Of a stretch of DNA of 64,000 bases, positions 1 to 9,710 are shown piece by piece. The stretch lies in the NCBI RefSeq assembly GCF_003171715.1, contig NZ_QGHL01000008.1, forward strand, positions 248,001 through 312,000, written 5' to 3'. The stretch is from Novosphingobium meiothermophilum (GTDB lineage: Bacteria; Pseudomonadota; Alphaproteobacteria; Sphingomonadales; Sphingomonadaceae). The translations under genes were made by a program, and so were the position numbers. Every line of letters starts with the position of its first letter. The first letter of the stretch is position 1. The notes beneath the pieces were generated by a model that worked only from the letters and a program-made list of their open reading frames with translations, was not told where the DNA came from and searched no databases.

Positions 1-239
1 ACGGCAGCGGCATTGTTTGCGGCATCGCGCGCAGCATTGGCTTCGGCATCCGCCGCGGCGGATGCATCAGGGGCAGGAAGCGGTGCTGCTGCCGCCGAAG
101 GTTCCATCACCGGCAGTTCGTCGGCAGGCATTTCCACGGTATCTTCGACCGCCGCTTCCGAGGCATCGTCCGACTTGCCGCAGGCCGACAGGCCAAGCGC
201 CACGGCGGCGGCGAAGGCAAGGCTGGCATAGTTCTTCAT
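1..239 (-). CDS. Small Ala-rich lipoprotein (3' part outside window)
   Basis: The gene begins at 239 and runs off the left edge, so only about 79 codons are visible. The N-terminus has a short charged start, a hydrophobic stretch and a lipobox (LSAC, Cys about residue 20), so the product should be a lipid-anchored envelope protein. The mature part is rich in Ala, Pro, Asp and Glu with no recognisable domain, which fits a flexible periplasmic linker. A purine-rich ribosome binding site (GAGAGGGA) lies 6 nt before the ATG. It is divergent from the methionine regulator. Function unknown. Confidence 0.75.
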   Translation of the reverse strand, partial: MKNYASLAFAAAVALGLSACGKSDDASEAAVEDTVEMPADELPVMEPSAAAAPLPAPDASAAADAEANAARDAANNAAA

Positions 240-395
240 CGTGTTCCCTCTCTGTGGGCTGCAGTTGACCGGCGCTGTCCGCAAGGGCAACGCGCTTGAC
301 ACACCTGCGTTCCTACCGGCGCGCGTGATCGAAGGCAAACCTGTCGTGACTGCCGCAAGCCGGATCGGAAGCCGGGGTCGGAGGTTTGATCTTCA

Positions 396-445
396 ATATA
401 ACAATCTCTTTATATCAATTGACAGACATAAAGGTTTCTTTATAT
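396..445 (+). promoter_or_regulatory. Two tandem 20-bp AT-rich palindromes, probable operators for the ArsR-type regulator
   Basis: 396-415 has perfect 6-bp arms (ATATAA, TTATAT) around 8 bp. 426-445 has ATAAAG and CTTTAT around 4 bp, with the same right flank TTTATAT. Their centres are exactly 30 bp apart, about three helical turns, and the second covers the ATG of the regulator at 444. They stand out from the GC-rich surroundings. Position and symmetry fit autoregulation by the winged-helix protein encoded just downstream. The shape resembles sites I recall for SahR, an S-adenosylhomocysteine-responsive ArsR regulator of methionine genes. The assignment to this protein is inference. Confidence 0.6.
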
Positions 446-1460
446 GCCTCTCCGCATGGCCATCCACGATGCCATCCGCGCGCTTGACGATCCGACGCGC
501 CTGCGCATCCTGCGCCTCCTCGCCAGCATGGAACTGGCGGTGGGCGAAGTGGCGCAAGTGCTGGGCCAGAGCCAGCCGCGCGTATCACGCCACATCAAGA
601 TCCTGTGCGATTCGGGTTTGGCGGAGCGGCGCAAGGAAGGCGCCTGGGTGTTCCTGCGCAGTTCGATCGGTGAAGCATCGGCCGATCCGCTGGCGGCCGC
701 AATTGCCCGGCTGCTCAGCGTTGCTGAACGCGAAGACGCCGCCTTCGGCAGGCGCTGCGCCGAAGACCGCCAGCATCTTGATGCAATTCGTGCCGCGCGC
801 GAAAGCCATGCACTGGAATGGTTTTCCCGTCATGCCGATGAGTGGGACGAACTGCGCTCGCTGCATATTGCAGATGGCCCGGTCGAAGCCGCGCTCACCG
901 AAATGCTGCTGGCCCTTGCGGGTAGCGCGGGGCTTGGCCGTATTCTTGATGTGGGCACCGGGACGGGCCGCATTGCCGAACTTCTGGCGCCATACGCCGC
1001 GCATGTGGTTGCGTTCGACAAGAGCCCCGACATGTTGCGCATTGCCCGTGCCCGCTTGCAGCACCTGCCGGCCGACTCCATCGAACTGGTGCAGGGTGAC
1101 TTTGCGCAGCTGCCGTTTCCGGCGCGCAGTTTCGATACGGTCCTGTTCCATCAGGTGCTGCATTATGCGCAGGCACCCGAAGCGGTGCTGGCAGGCGCCG
1201 CGCGCGTCGCCGCTCCCGGCGGGCGCATCGCCATCGTCGATTTCGCCGCGCATGACCGCGAGGATCTGCGCCAGACCCATGCTCATGCCCGCCTCGGTTT
1301 CTCCGATGCGCAGATCGAAGTCATGCTGCGCGATGCCGGCTTCGTGCCCCACGAAACCCGCGCGCTCGCCGGCCACGAACTCGTCGTCAAGCTGTGGACC
1401 GGGGTGCGGCGCGAGGACAGCATCACCCAACTGGAACCACGGCAAAGCCTGAAAGCCTGA
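444..1460 (+). CDS. ArsR-family regulator fused to SAM-dependent methyltransferase (SahR-like)
   Basis: 338 aa. Residues about 8-75 form an ArsR-type winged helix (DPTRLRILRLL, then the recognition region SQPRVSRHIKIL). Residues about 160-270 form a class I SAM-methyltransferase fold with motif I LDVGTGTGR at 168-176. The fusion is known in alphaproteobacterial regulators beside methionine genes, where S-adenosylhomocysteine is thought to be the signal. The ATG at 444 is preferred because AAAGG lies about 9 nt upstream; an in-frame ATG at 456 has no such site. metF follows after 5 nt, so the regulator is probably part of the operon it controls. No Cys cluster typical of metal-sensing ArsR proteins is seen. 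Confidence 0.85.
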   Translation: MPLRMAIHDAIRALDDPTRLRILRLLASMELAVGEVAQVLGQSQPRVSRHIKILCDSGLAERRKEGAWVFLRSSIGEASADPLAAAIARLLSVAEREDAAFGRRCAEDRQHLDAIRAARESHALEWFSRHADEWDELRSLHIADGPVEAALTEMLLALAGSAGLGRILDVGTGTGRIAELLAPYAAHVVAFDKSPDMLRIARARLQHLPADSIELVQGDFAQLPFPARSFDTVLFHQVLHYAQAPEAVLAGAARVAAPGGRIAIVDFAAHDREDLRQTHAHARLGFSDAQIEVMLRDAGFVPHETRALAGHELVVKLWTGVRREDSITQLEPRQSLKA

Positions 1461-1465
1461 ACACG

Positions 1466-2407
1466 ATGAATGCCAGCTACGACCAACTGCGCGAGGCGCG
1501 CACTGCGCTCGATACGCCGCTTTTTGCCGGGCTGCCGGGCGACATCAACGTGTCGTTCGAGTTCTTCCCGCCCAAGACCGATGCGCTCATGGCGCAATTG
1601 TGGGATGTGGTCGAAACCCTCGCTCCCTTGCAGCCGCGCTTCGTTTCCGTGACCTATGGCGCGGGCGGTTCCACGCGCGACCGCACCCATGGCACCGTGG
1701 CGCGCATCATCCGCGAGGCAAAGCTTCCGGCAGCCGCGCACCTTACCTGCGTGGACGCAAGCAAGGCCGAAATCCGCGAAGTGGCCGAAAGCTACTGGGA
1801 AGCGGGTGTGCGGCACATCGTGGCCCTGCGCGGCGATATGGGTGCGCCGGGCGTTCCTTTCACGCCGCACCCTGAAGGCTATGCCAACGCGGCCGAACTG
1901 GTTGCGGGCCTCAAGGAGATCGCGCCCTTCGAGATCTCTGTCGCGGCCTATCCTGAAGTGCACCCGGATTCGCCCAGCGCGCAGGCCGACATCGACAATC
2001 TGAAACGCAAGCTCGATGCAGGCGCCACGCGCGCTATCAGCCAGTTCTTCTTCGAACCCGAAACATTCTTCCGCTACCGCGACAAGCTGGCAGCCGCAGG
2101 CATCGACGCGCCCGTGCTGCCCGGCATCCTGCCCGTTTCCAACGTGGCGCAGACGCGCAAGTTTGCGGCCGCCTGCGGGGCGGCAATCCCTGCATGGATG
2201 GATGGCCTGTTCGAAGGACTGGACACCCACCCTGCCTCGCGCCAGCTCGTGGCGGCAACGATCGCTGCCGAGTTCTGCCGCCGTCTCTATGCCGGCGGCG
2301 TGCGCGATTTCCACTTCTACACCCTCAACCGCGCCGAACTGTCCTATGCGATCTGCCACCTCCTCGGCCTTCGCCCAAAGGCTCCCGCGCTGGAGAAAGC
2401 TGCGTGA
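1466..2407 (+). CDS. metF: Methylenetetrahydrofolate reductase
   Basis: 313 aa, the usual length for bacterial MetF. It reduces 5,10-methylene-tetrahydrofolate to 5-methyl-tetrahydrofolate with FAD in the cytoplasm, supplying the methyl donor for methionine synthase. The family opening FEFFPPK is at about residues 31-37, followed by VTYGAGGS and the HLTC and ALRGD segments that line the FAD and folate site. It starts 5 nt after the regulator and its stop overlaps the GTG start of the first metH half by 4 nt (GTGA), so translation is probably coupled. Confidence 0.95.
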   Translation: MNASYDQLREARTALDTPLFAGLPGDINVSFEFFPPKTDALMAQLWDVVETLAPLQPRFVSVTYGAGGSTRDRTHGTVARIIREAKLPAAAHLTCVDASKAEIREVAESYWEAGVRHIVALRGDMGAPGVPFTPHPEGYANAAELVAGLKEIAPFEISVAAYPEVHPDSPSAQADIDNLKRKLDAGATRAISQFFFEPETFFRYRDKLAAAGIDAPVLPGILPVSNVAQTRKFAAACGAAIPAWMDGLFEGLDTHPASRQLVAATIAAEFCRRLYAGGVRDFHFYTLNRAELSYAICHLLGLRPKAPALEKAA

Positions 2408-3465
2408 CTCTCGTCCCTTCCACTGCCCGCGCCGCCTTCCTTGAACAGGCCGCGCAACGCATCCTCATTACCGATGGCGCCTTCGGGACCGAGATCCAGA
2501 ACTTCAGGCTGTCCGAAGCCGACTATGCCGGAAGCCTCGGCCTTGCGAAGGACCAGAAGGGCAACAACGACATCCTTGCGCTGACCAAGCCGGAAGTGCC
2601 GGAATCGATTCACCGCGCCTATTTCGAGGCCGGGGCCGACATTGCCGAAACCAACACCTTCAGCGCCAACCGCATCAGCCAGGCCGATTACGCCGCCGAA
2701 CACCTCGTGCGCGAGATCAACGTGGAAAGCGCCAGGCTCGCCCGCCGCGTGGCAGATGAGTTCACGGCTAAGGATGGCCGCCCCCGCTTTGTCGCCGGAG
2801 CCATCGGCCCGACGAACAAGACGCTTTCGCTCAGCCCTGATGTCAATGACCCCGGCTTTCGCGAGATCGACTGGGACCACCTCGTCGATGTCTATGCAGA
2901 GCAGGTCCGCGCGCTTGTTGAAGGTGGCGCGGACTTCATCCTGATCGAGACGGTGTTCGACACGCTGAATGCCAAGGCAGGTGTCATGTCGGTTCGCCAG
3001 GTCGAAAGGGAACTCAGCCGGGAAATCCCGATCATGATGTCGATGACGCTGACCGACCTTTCGGGCCGGAACCTTTCGGGCCACACGGTCGAGGCGTTCT
3101 GGTATGCCATCCGCCATGCCAGGCCGCTCACGGTCGGCCTCAACTGCTCGTTCGGCGCCACCCAGCTTCGCCCGCACGTGAAGACGCTTTCCGAAAGCGC
3201 CGATACGCTCATCATGGTCTATCCCAATGCGGGCCTGCCCAACGAACTGGGCGAATATGACGAACTGCCGCAGACCACCGCGGCCCTCGTCAGGGAATGG
3301 GCCGATCACGGCCAGGTCAACGTGCTGGGCGGCTGCTGCGGCTCCACGCCTGCGCACATTGCCGCGATGGCCGAGGCGGTGAAGGCGCTGCCCCCGCGCA
3401 AGATGCCCGTTCCGCAAACCGTCACGCGCCTCGCCGGCCTTGAACCTTTTGTAATGGCTGCCTGA
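2404..3465 (+). CDS. Homocysteine S-methyltransferase domain protein (N-terminal half of split MetH)
   Basis: 353 aa from a GTG overlapping the metF stop. It corresponds to the homocysteine-binding module of cobalamin-dependent methionine synthase. The zinc-binding cysteines are present as GLNCSFG in the middle and GGCCG near the C-terminus. The opening [13 protein letters not shown] is typical of the family. It lacks the folate, cobalamin and reactivation modules, which are encoded by the next gene. The two proteins presumably act as a complex to methylate homocysteine. This split is common in Sphingomonadales and related alphaproteobacteria, so it is not damage. Confidence 0.9.
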   Translation: MTLVPSTARAAFLEQAAQRILITDGAFGTEIQNFRLSEADYAGSLGLAKDQKGNNDILALTKPEVPESIHRAYFEAGADIAETNTFSANRISQADYAAEHLVREINVESARLARRVADEFTAKDGRPRFVAGAIGPTNKTLSLSPDVNDPGFREIDWDHLVDVYAEQVRALVEGGADFILIETVFDTLNAKAGVMSVRQVERELSREIPIMMSMTLTDLSGRNLSGHTVEAFWYAIRHARPLTVGLNCSFGATQLRPHVKTLSESADTLIMVYPNAGLPNELGEYDELPQTTAALVREWADHGQVNVLGGCCGSTPAHIAAMAEAVKALPPRKMPVPQTVTRLAGLEPFVMAA

Positions 3466-3470
3466 TTTCC

Positions 3471-6107
<2,637 letters not shown>

Positions 6108-6110
6108 CGG

Positions 6111-6130
6111 GGCGATGCCTTGGCATCGCC
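6111..6130 (+). terminator. Hairpin after the metH operon
   Basis: A 9-bp perfect inverted repeat (GGCGATGCC, 2-nt spacer, GGCATCGCC) begins 3 nt after the metH stop. There is no immediate T tract; the first T run is about 12 nt further on. It probably marks the operon 3' end, either as a weak terminator or by protecting the transcript from decay. Confidence 0.5.
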
Positions 6131-6205
6131 ACTGTGAACCATTTTGGCGATTGACCTTGCGCTGCCATGCGGCACTGCTTCCCGACGACTGGGGGGAGGG
6201 ATGCC

Positions 6206-6652
6206 ATGCAGGTTGAGTTCACGCTTTCGCCTTTGCCGAATCTCACGGGTGCGAAGCCCCCGCAGGCGGCTTTGACCGAGAGTTGCCATGTCATTGCTCT
6301 CACCGGCGGCAAGTGGAAGGTTACCATGCTTCCGGTGCGCGAAGGCAAGCAGGACAGACCCTCAGCCTATGCCAAGTTCGATCCGAAAACCGGGAAGGAG
6401 GCATGGTATTGCTACTTCCGTTATGGCACGTTCGATCCCGAACAGCCGTCAAAGGTTCCGCTGCAATCGGTTGGGTCTAATATTTGGCGTGACACTGCTG
6501 CCGAGGCCATGGCCCGGTTTCCGCAAGGCATCGAGATTGCGGTGCCGGAGCCGGAATGGGGCCGTCCGGCGCAGGCGATGATCTTCGCGATCCCGACCGA
6601 TTTCTACAACAAGAAGGGTTCCATGCGCATTGCACTTGAACCGGTGATCTGA
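6206..6652 (+). CDS. Unknown 148-residue protein
   Basis: I do not recognise this protein. It begins at an ATG with a very purine-rich upstream tract (GGGGGGAGGG, 5 nt before the start), so translation looks strong. No signal peptide, membrane segment or Cys pair is seen. It is mixed alpha/beta in composition with many aromatic residues in the middle (WYCYFRYG, about residues 72-79) and ends in a short hydrophobic strand. It lies between the metH terminator-like hairpin and the beta-lactamase-fold gene, in the same direction, and may share a transcript with the latter. Confidence 0.7.
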   Translation: MQVEFTLSPLPNLTGAKPPQAALTESCHVIALTGGKWKVTMLPVREGKQDRPSAYAKFDPKTGKEAWYCYFRYGTFDPEQPSKVPLQSVGSNIWRDTAAEAMARFPQGIEIAVPEPEWGRPAQAMIFAIPTDFYNKKGSMRIALEPVI

Positions 6653-6690
6653 AGGTGCCTGCCGCGCCGGGCCGCACGCCCACGCAGCTT

Positions 6691-7971
6691 ATGCCCCGCT
6701 GCTTTCTGTCCACCTGCTTTCTGCCCGCGCTTTTTCTGGTCGTGTCGGCCTTGCTCGTGCCGGCATCGGCCCGTGCCGGAACCGGTGATCGGGCCATGGT
6801 TCGCCCGGCCACAGTCATTGCGGCATTCGATCGCGCCCGTGTGCGGACAATCGTGGCCGAAGGTCTGGCGGATCGGCGCACCGGCCGCGCGGTCACGGCC
6901 GATAGCCCCGTGCGTGTCGCCTCCGTTTCCAAGCTTGTTACCGCGCTTGGCGTCCTGCGGCTGGTCGATCGCGGGGTGCTTGATCTTGACCGCGATGTTT
7001 CGGTCTATCTTGGCTGGCAGCTGCGCCATCCGGCCTTTCCCGATCAGGCCATAACCTTGCGAATGCTGCTTTCCCACACGTCGGGCATGGTTGACGGGGA
7101 GGAGCTTTATCTGATCCCGCTGGGCGAAACGCTGCGCGAGCGGCTGGCCGATCCGCGCGTGTGGGACCATGCCCATCCGCCCGGCGGCGGCTGGTTCCAC
7201 TATGCCAACATCAATTTCCCGGTGGTTGCCAGCGTCATGGAGGCGGCCACGGGCAACCGCTTCGATGCAGTGATGCGCAAGGAGGTGCTTGGCCCGCTGC
7301 GCCTTGATGCCTGCTTCAACTGGTCGGGCTGTTCGCCCGCCGCTCTGCGCCGCGCCGTGGTGCTCTACCGCGCAAGCGGTGAAGTGGCGCGCGATGATCT
7401 TCGCGGCCGCCTGCCCGATTGCCTCGTGCTCACGCGGGAAGGCGCTGCGTGCGATCTTTCCGGCTATGTGCCCGGCAGCAATGGCGCGCTGTTCTCGCCG
7501 CAAGGGGGCCTGCGCATTTCCATGCGCGATCTGGCGCGGCTGGGGCAGATGCTGGGGCGCGGCGGACGCGGGTTCCTCTCGCCCGCCAGCTTTGCCGAAC
7601 TGACGCGTGCGCAGTGGCGCTGGACAGGGCCGGAAAGCGGGGGCGTGGACGAAGGTGGCGCGGCGGACGGCCTGTTCTGCGCCTATGGCCTTGGCATCCA
7701 TCTGATCGGCCACACTGCCCCCTTCTGCCGCGATGATCTGTTCGCGGATGGCACGGCCCGCATCGGCCATCCCGGTGCGGCTTACGGCTTGCGGTCGGGC
7801 TTGTGGCTCGATCCGGCGAGCGGCAGGGGCGCAGTCTGGTTCAGCACCGGGCTTGCGCCAGATGGACCGCCCGGCCATCTTAGCGCCTTCACTCTGGCCG
7901 AAGAGACGCTGGCGGACCGTGCGAAAATCGGGCAATCACGCCGCCCGCAGACTTACCCAGCGGAGCGATGA
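6691..7971 (+). CDS. Secreted serine hydrolase of the class C beta-lactamase / penicillin-binding fold
   Basis: 426 aa from the ATG at 6691; a GTG at 6655 in the same frame would add 12 residues. A signal peptide with a long hydrophobic core ends at about ASARA (residue 29), so the protein acts in the periplasm or envelope. The nucleophile motif is SVSK (about residues 78-81), the second motif YAN lies in WFHYANINF, and a third-motif-like GHPGAAYG is near the C-terminus. The family includes AmpC-type beta-lactamases, carboxypeptidases and esterases; the substrate cannot be told. The stop overlaps the antiporter start (ATGA), suggesting a shared operon. I would not call it a resistance enzyme from sequence alone. 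Confidence 0.85.
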   Translation: MPRCFLSTCFLPALFLVVSALLVPASARAGTGDRAMVRPATVIAAFDRARVRTIVAEGLADRRTGRAVTADSPVRVASVSKLVTALGVLRLVDRGVLDLDRDVSVYLGWQLRHPAFPDQAITLRMLLSHTSGMVDGEELYLIPLGETLRERLADPRVWDHAHPPGGGWFHYANINFPVVASVMEAATGNRFDAVMRKEVLGPLRLDACFNWSGCSPAALRRAVVLYRASGEVARDDLRGRLPDCLVLTREGAACDLSGYVPGSNGALFSPQGGLRISMRDLARLGQMLGRGGRGFLSPASFAELTRAQWRWTGPESGGVDEGGAADGLFCAYGLGIHLIGHTAPFCRDDLFADGTARIGHPGAAYGLRSGLWLDPASGRGAVWFSTGLAPDGPPGHLSAFTLAEETLADRAKIGQSRRPQTYPAER

Positions 7972-9155
7972 TGGCCACCACCGAAGTATTTCTGATAGCG
8001 CTCACCATCATTCTGGCCGTGCCATGGCTCGTCTGGCGGATTTTTCGCACCGATTACTGGGCGCCGCTGGTGGTGGTCCAGATCGTGGGCGGCATCCTGC
8101 TTGGTCCCGGCGTGCTGGGTGCGGCCTTTCCGCAATACTATGCCTTCGTGTTCAGTCCGCCGGTGATTGGCGCGCTCAATGGCATTGCCTGGTGGGCGGT
8201 GATGATGTTCGTGTTCGTGGCGGGGCTGGAACTCGATCTTTCCGACGCCTGGGCCAACCGGCGCGAGACAAGCATCACGGCGGCCTGCGCCCTGTTCACG
8301 CCGCTTGCCTTCGGTGCGGCGGCCGCCATGCTTCTGTTGCAGACACCGGGCTGGATCGGGCCGAACGGCACATGGATGCAGGCGATGCTGGGCATCGGCA
8401 TGGCCTGCGCCGTCACGGCCCTGCCCATTCTGGTGCTGCTGATGGAAAAGCTGGCAATTTTCCGCGAACCGCTGGGCCAGCGCATCCTGCGCTATGCCAG
8501 CCTTGACGACATCGCCATCTGGGGCGTCCTCGCGCTGATCCTCGTCGACTGGGAGCGGGTGGGGCGGCAGTTGTTTTTCCTTGTCGGCTTCAGCCTTGCC
8601 GCATGGGCCATGCGCGCGCTGTTCCGGCGTCTGGCAGAGGCCGATCGCTGGTATGCCGCGCTGGTCTGGCTTGCCGCCATCGGCTTTGCGGCCGACTGGG
8701 CGGGCCTGCACTATATGGTGGGTGCCTTCCTTGCGGGTGCGGTGCTCGATGCGGGGTGGTTCACGCGCGAAAGGCTCGATTCCTTCCGCCAGTTCCTGCT
8801 GCTGGCGGTCATGCCGGTGTTCTTCCTTTCCACCGGTCTGCGCACGCAGTGGGACGTGGGCGGAGTGGCGGTCTTCGGTGCAGCCCTGCTGTTGCTGGCA
8901 GCATCTGTTGCCGGAAAGCTTGCGGGTGTGCATCTGGCAGGCCGCCTGCTTGGCTGGGCGAGGGGTGAGGCGGGGGTGATCGGCTGGCTTCTCCAGACCA
9001 AGGCGCTCATCATGATCATCTTCGTCAATGTCCTGCTCGACAAGGGCATCGTCACGAACGAGACCTTCACCGCCCTCCTGCTCATGGCTGTGCTTTCCAC
9101 CATGCTTACGGTTCCCATGGTCACGCCGCGCCTGAAAGGTCTCTCGCACAAGTAA
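7968..9155 (+). CDS. Cation/proton antiporter, CPA2 (KefB/NapA) type
   Basis: 395 aa, almost entirely hydrophobic with about 11-12 predicted membrane helices. The early segment with GGILLGPGVLG is typical of the CPA2 family, as is the pattern of short acidic and polar residues within helices. There is no C-terminal TrkA-N/RCK nucleotide-binding domain, so this is the short transporter-only form. It likely exchanges Na+ or K+ for H+ at the inner membrane. Two in-frame ATGs (7968, 7971) are possible. It is coupled to the upstream serine hydrolase by a 4-nt overlap. Confidence 0.85.
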   Translation: MMATTEVFLIALTIILAVPWLVWRIFRTDYWAPLVVVQIVGGILLGPGVLGAAFPQYYAFVFSPPVIGALNGIAWWAVMMFVFVAGLELDLSDAWANRRETSITAACALFTPLAFGAAAAMLLLQTPGWIGPNGTWMQAMLGIGMACAVTALPILVLLMEKLAIFREPLGQRILRYASLDDIAIWGVLALILVDWERVGRQLFFLVGFSLAAWAMRALFRRLAEADRWYAALVWLAAIGFAADWAGLHYMVGAFLAGAVLDAGWFTRERLDSFRQFLLLAVMPVFFLSTGLRTQWDVGGVAVFGAALLLLAASVAGKLAGVHLAGRLLGWARGEAGVIGWLLQTKALIMIIFVNVLLDKGIVTNETFTALLLMAVLSTMLTVPMVTPRLKGLSHK

Positions 9156-9177
9156 GAGTGGCGCGGGCGTGCGAAGT

Positions 9178-9209
9178 GGCCTCTCCTGCGGCAAAACACA
9201 GGAGAGGCC
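9178..9209 (+). promoter_or_regulatory. Hairpin that encloses the ribosome binding site of the NTF2-like gene
   Basis: Arms GGCCTCTCCTG (9178-9188) and CAGGAGAGGCC (9199-9209) pair perfectly over 11 bp around a 10-nt A-rich loop. The right arm contains AGGAGAG, placed about 6 nt before the ATG at 9213, so the folded form would hide the Shine-Dalgarno sequence. It could also serve as a terminator for the antiporter, but no T tract follows. Confidence 0.6.
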
Positions 9210-9212
9210 CGC

Positions 9213-9683
9213 ATGTCCCAGATCGACCCCGTCGCCCGTCTGATCGCCATCGAGGAGATCAAGGAGCTCAAGGCGCGCTATTTCCGCTGCATGGACACCA
9301 AGGACTTTGCGGGCCTGCGCAAGGTCTTTGCCGATGATGCCGTGTTCGACGCGGCCTGTTCGCTTTCCATCGAACCGGCCGCCGATGCCGAAAACTGGGT
9401 CCATTCAGGTGGTGACACCATTGCGGCCTTCGTCGAAAGCGCGGTGGCGGCGCTCACCACGGTCCATCATGGCCACTGCCACGAGATCGAGGTGCTGTCG
9501 CCCACCGAGGCGCGCGGCGTGATTGCCATGGAGGACCAGATCTGGGATGCCGATGGCGCCCTGTTTCTGCACGGCATGGGCCACTATCACGAAACCTACC
9601 GCAAGGAGGCCGATGGCTGGAAGATCGTGACCAGCCGTATCAGCCGCCTTCGCGTCATCCTTGGTGCATCGGCCGTGGAATGA
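9213..9683 (+). CDS. SnoaL/NTF2-like protein
   Basis: 156 aa. The N-terminus (IEEIKELKARYFRCMDTKDFAGL) and the following FADDAVFD are hallmarks of the SnoaL-like branch of the NTF2 cone fold, which includes dehydratases, isomerases and binding proteins for steroid-like or polyketide-like ligands. C-terminal strands carry HYHETY and the closing WKIVTSRISRLRV. There is no signal peptide, so it is cytoplasmic. Its ribosome binding site is in a stable hairpin, unlike any neighbour. The substrate is unknown. Confidence 0.85.
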   Translation: MSQIDPVARLIAIEEIKELKARYFRCMDTKDFAGLRKVFADDAVFDAACSLSIEPAADAENWVHSGGDTIAAFVESAVAALTTVHHGHCHEIEVLSPTEARGVIAMEDQIWDADGALFLHGMGHYHETYRKEADGWKIVTSRISRLRVILGASAVE

Positions 9684-9710
9684 CCGCGCCCGATCTGCCA
9701 TAGCGGCGCA

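Noticed and set aside
240..443. Cobalamin riboswitch upstream of the metH operon
   Set aside because: The region is too short for the full element and lacks a recognisable B12 box; palindromic operators explain it better.
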